This document shows, in pieces, positions 53,372-62,393 of a stretch of DNA of 64,000 nucleotides. The notes under the pieces were generated by a model. The model was not told the origin of the DNA, ran no database searches, and saw nothing but the letters and a program-made list of their open reading frames with translations. Position 1 is the first letter of the stretch, and each line of letters begins with the position of its first letter. Made by a program: the position numbers and the translations under genes. This stretch comes from Burkholderiales bacterium (GTDB lineage: Bacteria; Pseudomonadota; Gammaproteobacteria; Burkholderiales; Burkholderiaceae_C), in contig JACRPO010000009.1 in the NCBI GenBank assembly GCA_016223165.1, positions 744,001 to 808,000 of the forward strand. Reading direction: 5' to 3'.

Positions 53372-56300
53372 ATGTCCCCGATGCCCTTTCACCCCGCGGT
53401 TTCCGGCTGGCTCACCGCGCGTTTCGGCCGCCCCACCGACGCGCAGACGCGCGCCTGGGCCGTCACAGCGCAGCATCGCCATGCGCTCATCGCCGCGCCC
53501 ACGGGCTCGGGCAAGACGCTCGCTGCGTTCCTCTCGGCCATCAACGACCTCGTCGTCGAGGGCCTGGCCCAGGGCCTGCGCGACGAGGTGCATGTGCTCT
53601 ACGTGTCGCCGCTGAAGGCGCTGTCCAACGACATCCGCAAGAACCTGCAGGAGCCGCTGGCCGGCATCCGCGCGCGGCTGCTGGCGATGGGCCTGCCCGA
53701 CCTCGGCATCCGCGACGCGGTGCGCACCGGCGACACGCCCACCGCGGAGCGCGAGCGCATGCGGCGCACGCCGCCGCACATCCTGGTGACGACGCCGGAG
53801 TCGCTCTACATCCTGCTCACCTCGGCGTCGGGTCGCGGAATGCTGAAGTCGGTGAAGACCGTCATCGTCGACGAGCTGCATGCGGTGGCCGGCGTCAAGC
53901 GCGGCGCGCACCTGGCGCTCACGCTCGAGCGGCTCGAGGCGCTGTGCGAACGGCCCGATAGACCGCCGGTGCGCATCGGCCTGTCGGCCACCGTGAAGCC
54001 GCTCGACGAGATGGCGCGCTTCCTGATCGGCGAGCGGGCCGCGGAGGTCGCCATCATCGACGCCGGCCACGTGCGCGAGCGCGACCTCGCGATCGAGGTG
54101 CCGCGCTCGCCGCTCACAGCGGTCATGGCCAACGAGGTGTGGGCCGAGCTGTACGACCGCCTCGCCGAGCTGATCGCGCAGCACCGCACGACGCTGATCT
54201 TCGTCAACCAGCGGCGTGTCGCCGAACGCGCCGCGCGCCACCTCGCCGAGCGGCTCGGCGAGGAGCACGTCACCGCGCACCACGGCAGCCTGGCACGCGA
54301 GCACCGGCTCGACGCCGAACAGCGCCTGAAGGCCGGCACGCTGAAGGCGCTGGTGGCCACGAGCTCGCTGGAGCTCGGCATCGACATCGGCGACATCGAC
54401 CTCGTCTGCCAGCTCGGCTCGCCGCGCTCGGTGAACGCTTTCCTGCAGCGCGTGGGCCGCGCCGGCCACGCCATCGGCGCGATCCCGAAGGGGCGGCTCT
54501 TTCCGCTCGCATTGGACGATTTGATGGAAAGCGCGGCGCTGCTCGATGCGGTGCGCCGCGGCGAGCTCGACCGCATCCGCGTGCCGGTGAAACCGCTGGA
54601 CGCGCTGGCGCAGCAGATCATTGCCGAGGTGGCTTGCCGCGACTGGGAGCTCGAAGCGCTGTTCGAATGCTGCCGCCGCGCAGCGCCGTACCGCGACCTG
54701 ACGCTCATCGAGTTCGAGCAGCTGGTGCAGATGCTCGCCGAGGGCTATGCCACGCGGCGCGGCCGGCGCGGCGCCTACCTGCACTACGACGCCGTCAACC
54801 GCGTGCTGCGGGCGCGCCGCGGCGCGCGCCTGGCGGCGGTGACGAACGCCGGCGTCATCCCCGACCAGTTCGACTACGAGGTGGTGCTGCTGCCCGAGGA
54901 GCACCGCGTCGGCACGCTGAACGAGGACTTCGCGTTCGAGAGCCTGCCGGGCGACATCTTCCAGCTCGGCAACGCCTCTTACCGCATCGCCAAGATCGAG
55001 ACCGGCAAGGTCATGGTCGAGGATGCCCGCGGCCAGCCGCCGTCGATGCCCTTCTGGCTCGGCGAGAGCCTGGGCCGCACCGATGAGTTGAGTCACGCCG
55101 TCTCGCGCCTGGCGGCGCGCGCCGAGACGCTGCTCGAAGACAGCACGGAAGCCTGCGAGCGCTGGCTCAGCGACGAGCTTGCTCTGCCGCGGCCCGCCGC
55201 CATGCAGCTGGCGCTGTACCTGGGCGCCTCGAAGGCGGCGCTCGGCGTGCTGCCCACCGAGGAGCGCATCGTCTTCGAGCGCTTCTTCGACGAAGTGGGC
55301 GACACGCACCTCGTGATCCATTCGCCCTACGGCTCGCGCATCAACAAGGCCTGGGGGCTGGCGCTGCGCAAGCGCATGTGCCGCACGTTCAACTTCGAGC
55401 TGCAGGCCAGCGCCCTCGAAGACAGCATCGTGCTCTCGCTGGGGCCGACACACAGCTTCGCACTCGAGGAGGTGCGCCACTACCTGAAGCCGGCGACGGC
55501 GCGCGACCTGCTCGTGCAGGCGCTGCTCGACGCGCCGATGTTCGGCACGCGCTGGCGCTGGAACGCCACGGCGTCGCTGGCGGTGCGGCGCATGAACGGC
55601 GGGCGCAGGGTGCCACCGCAGTTCCAGCGCTCCGATGCGCAGGACCTGCTGACCGTGATCTTCCCCGAGCAGCAGGCCTGCCTGGAGAACATCGCCGGCG
55701 ACCGCGAGATCCCCGACCACCCGCTGGTGGCGCAGACGCTGCGCGACTGCCTGCACGAGACGATGGACGTCGACGGCTTCGTGCGCCTGCTCGGGCGCAT
55801 CGAGGCGGGCGAGGTTCAGATCGTGACGCGCGACCTCGCCTCGCCTTCGCCGTTGTCGCACGCGATCCTGAACGCGCGGCCGTTCGCCTTCCTCGACGAC
55901 GGCGCAGCCGAGGAGCGGCGCACGAAGACGGTCGCGACGCAGGCCCTGATGGACCTGCAGACGGCGCGCGACATCGGCCGCCTCGACCCGCAGATGATCG
56001 AGCAGGTGCGCGCCGAGGCCTGGCCCGAGATCGGCAATGCCGAGGAACTGCACGATGCCTTGTGCGTGCACGGCTTCCTGGCCGCCGACGAGATTGACCG
56101 GCCCGAGTTCATCGAGTCGCTCGCGCAGCAGCGGCGTGCCACACAGCTCGAGGTCGGGCTCGAGCTGGGCCCGGGCCACGCCGTGATCGTCGCCGCCGAG
56201 CGGCTGCACGAGCTGCTCGCGGTGTTCCCCGGCGCGGGGATGACCCCGCCGATCGCCGCCGTCCACACGACGTCGCCCGGGCGCGACGCCGCGCTGCGCG

Positions 56301-57838
56301 AGATCCTGCGCGGCCGGCTGGACCTGCTCGGCCCGGTGACGGCGGCCGCGCTGGCCGCGCCGCTCGGGCTCGATGCCGGCGCGATGGAGGTGCCCCTGCT
56401 GCAGCTCGAGGGCGACGGCAGCGTGATGCGCGGTGCGTTCACCGCGCCCGGCGAAGCCGAGTGGTGCAACCGCCGCCTGCTCGCGCGCATGCACCGCGCC
56501 ACACGCGACAAGCTGCGCGCCGACATCCAGCCGGTGCCACCGGCGCAGTTCATGCGGTTCCTGTTCCGCTGGCAGCAGGTGGCCGGCGCCGACGGCACGG
56601 ATGGCGCTGATGGCGTTGCTGGCGTGGGCGGCCCGCACGACCGTGACCGAGCCCCTGACCGCGACCCTGACCGCGTCCCCGGCCTCGGCGCCGGGCGCCG
56701 CGAGGGCGAAGGCGGCCTGGCCGACGTGCTGCGCCAGCTCGAAGGCTTCGCCGCGCCCGCCTCGGCGTGGGAGGAAGAGCTGCTCGCGGCCCGCGTGCAC
56801 GACTACGAGCCGGCGATGCTCGACCGGCTGTGCGCGGCGGGCCGCGTGCTCTGGTGGCGGCTCTCGGAAGGCGCGGACGCGCAGAAGACCGGGCCGATCC
56901 GCGGCACACCCATCGTGCTGTGCGAGCGCGACGCACTGCCGCACTGGCAGAAGGCGATCGGGGCAAACGGTGCGAACGGTGCGGGGAGCGAAGGCGACCC
57001 GCCGCTGTCGAGCAAGGCGCGCGCGGTGCTGGACGCGCTGCGTGCGCACGGCGCCAGCTTCTTCGCCGACCTGCAGCGCGACGCCGTGCTGCTCGGCGAG
57101 CCCACCGAACAGGCCCTGGCAGAGCTCGTGGCGCAGGGGCTCGTCACCTGCGACACCTTCGCCGGCCTGCGCGCGCTCGTGATGCCCGCCGACCGGCGCC
57201 ACAAGCTCCGCCGCCGCGGCCGGCGCGACCCGATCGACGATGCAGGCCGCTGGGCGCTGACGCGGCGCACGCGTGCACCGCTCGAAACCGCGGGCGCGCT
57301 GGCCGAGGCGCATGTCGACCACATCGCGCGCGTGCTGCTGCGCCGCTACGGCGTCGTGTTCCGCAAGCTCCTCGAGCGCGAAGAGGGCCTGCCGCCGTGG
57401 CGCGACCTGCACTACGTGTACCGCCGGCTCGAAGCGCGCGGCGAAGTGCGCGGCGGCCGCTTCGTGAGCGGCTTCTCGGGCGAACAGTTCGCGCTGCCCG
57501 AGGCGGCAGCGGGCTTGCGCAAGATCGCCAGGGAGGCGGGCCGGGAGGGTATTGGGGGTGTTGGAGGTGTTGGGGGTATGGGTGGCCGTGAGCGCGTGGC
57601 CATCTCCGCCGTCGACCCGCTCAACCTTGCCGGCATCGTCACGCCGGGCGAGAAGATCCCGCGCCTGCCGGGCAACCGCCTGCTGTTCGAAGGCGGCGTG
57701 CCGATCGCGGTGCAAAGCGGTGGCGAGGTGCGCTACCTGACCCCGCTCGACGAAGGCGCGCAGTGGGTGGCGAAGAACCTGCTCATCCGCAAGCAGCGGC
57801 CCGGGAGTTACGTGGAGGCGGCCGGAGTGGCGCACTGA
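53372..57838 (+). CDS. lhr: Lhr-family large ATP-dependent helicase
   Basis: From the ATG at 53372 the protein has 1488 residues, the size of long Lhr proteins. Motifs: Walker A APTGSGKT (42-49), YVSPLKALSNDI, DELHAV (Walker B, DELH), SATV, and QRVGRAGH. A winged-helix and Lhr-core beta-barrel region follows, then the Lhr C-terminal domain. Three Gly-rich low-complexity inserts are present (ADGTDGADGVAGVGG, GANGANGAG, GGVGGVGGMGG). The enzyme translocates 3'-5' on single-stranded DNA and is linked to repair. It forms the right border of the accessory block, where two fragments of its Walker A region survive. Its end overlaps the convergent lyase gene by 31 bp. Confidence 0.92.
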   Translation: MSPMPFHPAVSGWLTARFGRPTDAQTRAWAVTAQHRHALIAAPTGSGKTLAAFLSAINDLVVEGLAQGLRDEVHVLYVSPLKALSNDIRKNLQEPLAGIRARLLAMGLPDLGIRDAVRTGDTPTAERERMRRTPPHILVTTPESLYILLTSASGRGMLKSVKTVIVDELHAVAGVKRGAHLALTLERLEALCERPDRPPVRIGLSATVKPLDEMARFLIGERAAEVAIIDAGHVRERDLAIEVPRSPLTAVMANEVWAELYDRLAELIAQHRTTLIFVNQRRVAERAARHLAERLGEEHVTAHHGSLAREHRLDAEQRLKAGTLKALVATSSLELGIDIGDIDLVCQLGSPRSVNAFLQRVGRAGHAIGAIPKGRLFPLALDDLMESAALLDAVRRGELDRIRVPVKPLDALAQQIIAEVACRDWELEALFECCRRAAPYRDLTLIEFEQLVQMLAEGYATRRGRRGAYLHYDAVNRVLRARRGARLAAVTNAGVIPDQFDYEVVLLPEEHRVGTLNEDFAFESLPGDIFQLGNASYRIAKIETGKVMVEDARGQPPSMPFWLGESLGRTDELSHAVSRLAARAETLLEDSTEACERWLSDELALPRPAAMQLALYLGASKAALGVLPTEERIVFERFFDEVGDTHLVIHSPYGSRINKAWGLALRKRMCRTFNFELQASALEDSIVLSLGPTHSFALEEVRHYLKPATARDLLVQALLDAPMFGTRWRWNATASLAVRRMNGGRRVPPQFQRSDAQDLLTVIFPEQQACLENIAGDREIPDHPLVAQTLRDCLHETMDVDGFVRLLGRIEAGEVQIVTRDLASPSPLSHAILNARPFAFLDDGAAEERRTKTVATQALMDLQTARDIGRLDPQMIEQVRAEAWPEIGNAEELHDALCVHGFLAADEIDRPEFIESLAQQRRATQLEVGLELGPGHAVIVAAERLHELLAVFPGAGMTPPIAAVHTTSPGRDAALREILRGRLDLLGPVTAAALAAPLGLDAGAMEVPLLQLEGDGSVMRGAFTAPGEAEWCNRRLLARMHRATRDKLRADIQPVPPAQFMRFLFRWQQVAGADGTDGADGVAGVGGPHDRDRAPDRDPDRVPGLGAGRREGEGGLADVLRQLEGFAAPASAWEEELLAARVHDYEPAMLDRLCAAGRVLWWRLSEGADAQKTGPIRGTPIVLCERDALPHWQKAIGANGANGAGSEGDPPLSSKARAVLDALRAHGASFFADLQRDAVLLGEPTEQALAELVAQGLVTCDTFAGLRALVMPADRRHKLRRRGRRDPIDDAGRWALTRRTRAPLETAGALAEAHVDHIARVLLRRYGVVFRKLLEREEGLPPWRDLHYVYRRLEARGEVRGGRFVSGFSGEQFALPEAAAGLRKIAREAGREGIGGVGGVGGMGGRERVAISAVDPLNLAGIVTPGEKIPRLPGNRLLFEGGVPIAVQSGGEVRYLTPLDEGAQWVAKNLLIRKQRPGSYVEAAGVAH

Positions 57839-59196
57839 GGCGCGCCGGGGCGAGCCATCTGCGCCAGCACCCGGTCCACCATCACCCCGCTCTGCCCCAG
57901 GTAGTTCGCCGGATCGAGCATGCGCGCGAGCGCGGCGCGATCGACATGCTTCGCGATCTGCGGATGTGCGGCCAGCAAGTCGATGAGCGGCACGCCCTTC
58001 GCCAGCGACTCGCGGCACAGGTCGTACACGAGGTCGTGCGCGACCTCGCGGCCGATGAACTTGCCCAGGCCCATCATCACCGCCTCGCTCATCACGAGGC
58101 CACCGGTCATCTCGATATTGCGCCGCATCGCCTGCGGGTCCACCTCCAGCCCCTGCACGACGGCGATCGACTGCTTCAGTGCGCCGGCCATCAGGCAGAA
58201 GGCCTCGGGCAGCACGATCCACTCGATCTCCCACGGCCCGGTGCTGCGCTCGTGGTCGGCGACCATCGCATCCATCAGCGCCGCGGCGTGCTGGCGCACG
58301 ACGCTGATGGCGGCGTGGATGTAGCAACTCGCGATCGGGTTGCGCTTCTGCGGCATGGTGCTGCTGCTGCCCCGGCCGTGGTGGTAGGGCTCGAAGACCT
58401 CGCCGACCTCCGTCTGCATCATCAGCTTCACGTCCATGGCGAGCTTGCCGAGCGTGCCGCCGACGAGACCGAGGAAGGCGCCGCACTCGGCGATGTTGTC
58501 GCGGATGGTGTGCCAGGCGATCACCGGCTGCTTCAAGCCGAGCTCGGCGCACAGGCCCGCCTGCGTCTCCATCGCGCCCTCCGCCAGCGAGGCGAGCGTG
58601 CCCGCGGCGCCGGCGAACTCGCCGACGAGCACGCGCTCCCTGAGCTGCGCGAGGCGCTCCTGGTGCCGCTGCACGGCGCTGAGCAGCCCCGCCATCTTGT
58701 AGCCGAAGGTCACCGGAATCGCCTGCTGCAGGTTGCTGCGGCCGATCACCGGCGTCAGGCGGTGCTCCTTCGCGAGCTGGGCCAGCGCCTGCGCCAGCGT
58801 GGCAAGGTCAGCCTGCACCAGCGCCAGCGCCTCGCGGATCTGCAGCACGGTGGCGGTGTCGGTGATGTCCTGCGTCGTCGCGCCCCAGTGCACGTACTCG
58901 CCGAGCTTGTCGCGGCAGAGCTGGTTGAGCTGCGTGACGACGCCGAGGATCGGGTAGCCGATGCGCTCGGTCTGCTGGCGCAGGCGCGCCATGTCGATCT
59001 GCTCGAGGTGGCAGTGGCTGACGATCTCGTCGGCCGCCTCCTGCGGGATGAGGCCGAGGCGCGCCTGCACGATGGCCAGCGCGCGCTCGATCTCGATGTA
59101 CTTGGCGGTGCGGTTCTCGTCGCTCCACACCTGGCGCATCGCGTCGGTGCTGAAGATGCCCTGGAAGATGCTCGAGTCGACGATGCTGGCGGCCAT
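57808..59196 (-). CDS. Adenylosuccinate lyase/PcaB superfamily lyase
   Basis: The 462-residue protein starts MAASIVDSSIFQGIFS. The superfamily signature GSSSTMPQKRNP and the segments HWGATTQDITDT and TRPVIGRSNLQQAIPVTFG-like VIGRSNLQQAIPVTFGYK are visible. It belongs to the fumarase/aspartase superfamily, close to 3-carboxy-cis,cis-muconate cycloisomerase and adenylosuccinate lyase. It is the last gene of the leftward cluster, 49 bp after a CitE-like lyase, so it probably adds to or removes a group from a dicarboxylate rather than serving purine synthesis. Its end overlaps lhr tail-to-tail by 31 bp. Confidence 0.85.
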   Translation of the reverse strand: MAASIVDSSIFQGIFSTDAMRQVWSDENRTAKYIEIERALAIVQARLGLIPQEAADEIVSHCHLEQIDMARLRQQTERIGYPILGVVTQLNQLCRDKLGEYVHWGATTQDITDTATVLQIREALALVQADLATLAQALAQLAKEHRLTPVIGRSNLQQAIPVTFGYKMAGLLSAVQRHQERLAQLRERVLVGEFAGAAGTLASLAEGAMETQAGLCAELGLKQPVIAWHTIRDNIAECGAFLGLVGGTLGKLAMDVKLMMQTEVGEVFEPYHHGRGSSSTMPQKRNPIASCYIHAAISVVRQHAAALMDAMVADHERSTGPWEIEWIVLPEAFCLMAGALKQSIAVVQGLEVDPQAMRRNIEMTGGLVMSEAVMMGLGKFIGREVAHDLVYDLCRESLAKGVPLIDLLAAHPQIAKHVDRAALARMLDPANYLGQSGVMVDRVLAQMARPGAPQCATPAAST

Positions 59197-59245
59197 GGTG
59201 GTGCCCTTTTTGACGGAATGGGTTGGAAGCCGGGAGGAGTCTCGT

Positions 59246-60097
59246 TCAGCGCGCGGCGCGCTCACGCAGCCGGCGCGCGCGCTCGATGACGGGTCTGTCG
59301 ACCATGCGGCCGTCAAGCTGCACCGCGGCACCGGCGGCCGCCTCGGCGGCGGCGAGCACGCGCTCGGCCCAGGCCAGCTCGGCGGCGCTCGGGGCGAGCG
59401 CGGCGTGGATGGGCGCCACCTGCTTCGGATGGATGCAGAGCTTGGCGCCGAAGCCATGCGCTCGCGCTCGTGCCCAATCGGCGAGCAGCGCCGCTTCATC
59501 GTTGAGCACGGTGGTGACACCGGCCACCGGCGCCGGCAACCCCGCGGCGCGTGAGGCGATGGCGATGCGGCTGGCCGCGGCATCGAGGCCCGCCTGGCCG
59601 AATGACGACGTGGCGGACACCTCCAGGTCGAGGTCGAGCGCATAGTCGAGCGCGCCGAAGACGAGCCGGACGACCCCGGGCGCGGCGGCCAGTGCTTCGG
59701 CGGCGAGCACGCCGCGCGCCGATTCGACGAGGGCCAGCACGGCGATGCCCGGGCCGGCCGCGCACACGCGCATCACCGTCTCGGCACGCTCGGCCTTGGG
59801 CAGCATCACCGCCTGCGCACCGGCGCCGGCCAGCGCGCGCAGGTCGGCCTCGAACCAAGGTGTCTCTTCGCTGTTGATGCGCACGACGAAACGACCGGCG
59901 TCCGTGCGCTGCGCCGCCACTGCTTGCGCCACTGATTGCGCCACCGCGGCGCGCGCCGCCTCCTTGGCGGCCGGCGCGACCGCGTCCTCGAGGTCGAGCA
60001 CGACGGCATCGGCACCACTGGCGAGGGCCTTCGCGAAGCGCTCGGGGCGGTCGCCAGGCACGAAGAGATAGGTGCGGGCCAGGACGAGAGGGCTCAT
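59246..60097 (-). CDS. CitE-like CoA ester lyase (HpcH/HpaI family)
   Basis: The 283-residue protein starts MSPLVLARTYLFVPGDRPERF. Family features are the metal and CoA-binding segments ADAVVLDLEDAV, RINSEETPWFEADL, LALVESARGVLAAE (metal-binding Glu), FGALDYALDL (metal-binding Asp) and AKLCIHPKQVAPI. Such enzymes cleave malyl-CoA, citramalyl-CoA or similar esters. With the adjacent CoA transferase and hotdog hydratase it would complete an itaconate-type route giving acetyl-CoA and pyruvate. It is 54 bp from the CoA transferase gene. Confidence 0.87.
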   Translation of the reverse strand: MSPLVLARTYLFVPGDRPERFAKALASGADAVVLDLEDAVAPAAKEAARAAVAQSVAQAVAAQRTDAGRFVVRINSEETPWFEADLRALAGAGAQAVMLPKAERAETVMRVCAAGPGIAVLALVESARGVLAAEALAAAPGVVRLVFGALDYALDLDLEVSATSSFGQAGLDAAASRIAIASRAAGLPAPVAGVTTVLNDEAALLADWARARAHGFGAKLCIHPKQVAPIHAALAPSAAELAWAERVLAAAEAAAGAAVQLDGRMVDRPVIERARRLRERAAR

Positions 60098-60151
60098 GGT
60101 CGTGCGGGTGGGTCGAGCGGACGCCACTGGTCGCTTAGGCGGCGGGCCAGG

Positions 60152-61354
60152 TCAGATGGCCTCTTCGGCGCGCAGCGCGGCGATCGCTGCCGGATCGAGC
60201 CCCAGGTCGGCGAGGATGGCGTCGGTGTGCTGCCCCAAGGCCGGCACGGCATCGAGCTGCGGCTCGCCGGCTTCCGTCGTGCCCCAGCTGCCGGGCGGCA
60301 GCAGCGTGGGCACCCGGCCGGCGGAAGTGTCCACCTCTCGCCAACGCTCGCGCGCCGCGAGCTGCGGGTGGTGCCACAGGCCCGCCATGTCGCGCAGCTC
60401 GGCATTGGCGATCTGCGCTTCTTCGAGGCGGGCGGTCACCTGTTCAGCCGTGAGGCCGGCGAAGGCCTGCACGATCAGCTCGCGCAGCGCCTCGCGGTGC
60501 GCGGTGCGCTTCGCATTGCCCGCGAAGCGCTCGTCCTTCGCGAGCGCCGGCTGCTGCAGCACCTTGTCGCAGAACTGCACCCACTCGCGCTCGTTCTGCA
60601 GGCCGAGCATCACCGTCTTGCCGTCGCCGGTCGGGAACGGTCCGTAGGGGTAGATGGTGGCGTGCGCGGCGCCCGCGCGCGGCGGCGGCGGCGCGCCGTC
60701 GAAGGCGTAGTACATCGGGTAGCCCATCCACTCGGCCATGGCCTCGAGCATCGAGACATCGATGCGCCGGCCCTGCCCGTCGATCTGGCGTTGCAGCAGG
60801 GCGGCGAGGATGTTGGAGTAGGCATACATGCCGGCGGCGATATCGGCAATCGACAGCCCCGCCTTGCTCGGCTCGTCGGGCGTGCCGGTGATCGAGACGA
60901 AACCCGATTCGCTCTGGATCAGCAGGTCGTAGGCCTTCTTGTCGCGATACGGGCCGGGGCGCCGCTCGTCGTCGCCGTAGCCCGAGATGTCGCAGACGAC
61001 GAGGTCGGGCCGGCGCTCGCGCAGCGCCGCGTGCGAGACGCCGAGCCGCGCCGCCGCGCCGGGCGCGAGGTTCTGTACCACCACGTCGGCCTTCTCGACG
61101 ATGAGCTGCAGCAGCAGCGCGGCGGCGCGCGGGTGCTTCAGGTCCAGCGTCAGGCTCTCCTTGCTGCGGTTGGTCCACACGAAGTGCGAAGCGAGGCCGC
61201 GCACGCGCTGGTCGTAGCCGCGCGCGAAGTCGCCGACGCCCGGGCGCTCGACCTTGATGACGCGCGCGCCGAGGTCGGCGAGCTGGCGGGTCGCGAAGGG
61301 CGCGGCGATGGCATGTTCGAGCGTGACGACAGTCAGGCCCGTGAGCGGCTGCAT
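60152..61354 (-). CDS. Class III CoA transferase (CaiB/BaiF)
   Basis: The 400-residue protein starts MQPLTGLTVVTLEHAIAAP behind GGAGAAC. The family opening (GLTVVTLEH...ATRQLADLGARVIKVERPGVGD), KESLTLDLKHP and ADVVVQNLAPGAAARLG are clear. The nucleophile is probably Asp143 in KAYDLLIQSESG. It moves CoA between two carboxylic acids in the cytoplasm. Place in the cluster suggests activation of a C4-C5 diacid such as itaconate or mesaconate; the sequence alone does not fix the substrate. Confidence 0.88.
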   Translation of the reverse strand: MQPLTGLTVVTLEHAIAAPFATRQLADLGARVIKVERPGVGDFARGYDQRVRGLASHFVWTNRSKESLTLDLKHPRAAALLLQLIVEKADVVVQNLAPGAAARLGVSHAALRERRPDLVVCDISGYGDDERRPGPYRDKKAYDLLIQSESGFVSITGTPDEPSKAGLSIADIAAGMYAYSNILAALLQRQIDGQGRRIDVSMLEAMAEWMGYPMYYAFDGAPPPPRAGAAHATIYPYGPFPTGDGKTVMLGLQNEREWVQFCDKVLQQPALAKDERFAGNAKRTAHREALRELIVQAFAGLTAEQVTARLEEAQIANAELRDMAGLWHHPQLAARERWREVDTSAGRVPTLLPPGSWGTTEAGEPQLDAVPALGQHTDAILADLGLDPAAIAALRAEEAI

Positions 61355-61378
61355 AGGTTCATGTTCTCCGTATGGCCC

Positions 61379-61399
61379 CTCTCCCGCCGGGCGGGAGAG
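61379..61399. repeat. Perfect hairpin between two catabolic genes
   Basis: CTCTCCCGC and GCGGGAGAG flank a 3-base loop in the 56-bp gap between hydratase and CoA transferase genes. It resembles dispersed REP-like CCCTCTCCCGC elements. No T-run follows in the direction of transcription. Confidence 0.5.
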
Positions 61400-61410
61400 A
61401 GAGTGAGACA

Positions 61411-62280
61411 TCAGCGCAGCGTCGCCACTGCATCCATCGTCAGCCAGCCTTCGTGGTCCTGCACCCAGAGCTTCACTTCGTTGCCGTTGCGCTGGCCGTT
61501 GACCTTGAAAGGGTGCAGGTCGAAGGTCGGCCGTACGGCCTTGAAGCGGAACGTGGCCACCTCGGCCTCGGGCAGGTTGCGGCGCAGCAGGTCCATCAGC
61601 AGCGTCGCGATCAATGGGCCGTGCACGATGAGGCCCGGATAACCCTCGACCTCGGTGACGTACTTGCGGTCGTAGTGGATGCGGTGGCCGTTGAAGGTGA
61701 GCGCGCTGTAGCGGAAGAGCAGCACGTCGTCGGGCACGATCTCCCTCTGCCACGCCGCGCCGGTGGGCGCGGCCTGCGGCGGCGGCTCCACGTCGGTGGG
61801 TTTCTTCGCCTCGCGGTAGACGATGTCGTGGAACTCGACGATCGCCGGGTCCGAGGAGTGCGCTGCGGCGGCGGTGCCGTCGCCGATACGGTGCAGCTGG
61901 TGCCGCACCTTCACGAAGACGAGCCGGCCGGTGCGGCCGTCCTTCACCGTGACATCGGCGATGGTCGAGCGGCGCTCGACCGCATCGCCCACGCGCACCG
62001 GCGAGCGGAACTCGAACTGGCTGCCGGCCCACATGCGCCGCGGCAGCGGCACCGGCGGCAGGAAGCCGCCGCGCTTCGCGTGGCCATCAGGGCCGATCTC
62101 GCTCTGGCGGTGCATCGGCAGGAAGTACAGCCAATGCCACAGCGGCGGCAGCGGCGTGCCCGGTGCCACCGCCGCGGCGGGGTGGTCCAGCGTCGCCGTC
62201 AACGCCACCACGGGCGCGGCGGTGATGGTGTCCTGCACCGCTTCGCTTCGGCCGATCCAGGCGCGAAGGTCTTCGTCCAT
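61411..62280 (-). CDS. FAS1-like dehydratase/MaoC-type acyl-CoA hydratase
   Basis: The 289-residue protein starts MDEDLRAWIGRSEAV at 62280; an ATG ten codons upstream is less likely. It has the two-hotdog layout of mesaconyl-C4-CoA or itaconyl-CoA hydratases: an N-terminal FAS1-like half (LPPLWHWLYFLP, GFLPPVPLPRRMWAGS) and a C-terminal MaoC-like half with the catalytic segment YSALTFNGHRIHYDRKY, followed by GLIVHGPLIATLL. It should add water to an unsaturated diacid-CoA. It precedes the CoA transferase gene by 56 bp in the same cluster. Confidence 0.88.
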   Translation of the reverse strand: MDEDLRAWIGRSEAVQDTITAAPVVALTATLDHPAAAVAPGTPLPPLWHWLYFLPMHRQSEIGPDGHAKRGGFLPPVPLPRRMWAGSQFEFRSPVRVGDAVERRSTIADVTVKDGRTGRLVFVKVRHQLHRIGDGTAAAAHSSDPAIVEFHDIVYREAKKPTDVEPPPQAAPTGAAWQREIVPDDVLLFRYSALTFNGHRIHYDRKYVTEVEGYPGLIVHGPLIATLLMDLLRRNLPEAEVATFRFKAVRPTFDLHPFKVNGQRNGNEVKLWVQDHEGWLTMDAVATLR

Positions 62281-62393
62281 GGCATTGCCCCTCGTTCCAT
62301 CAACGTCCATCGAGTCCCATCCATACAGGCCCTGCCCTGCCCGGCGCGCGAAGCGGGCATTGCGCTCCCGAAGCGCCGGCCCCCGGTGCGACC

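Noticed and set aside
53234..58552. A very long minus-strand open frame (1772 codons) opposite lhr
   Set aside because: It is the mirror of a strongly coding GC-rich gene. The translation is Arg/Ala/His-rich without motifs, while the plus strand has all helicase motifs.
61379..61399. Terminator between hydratase and CoA transferase genes
   Set aside because: The hairpin lacks a U-run in the direction of transcription and resembles a dispersed REP-like element.
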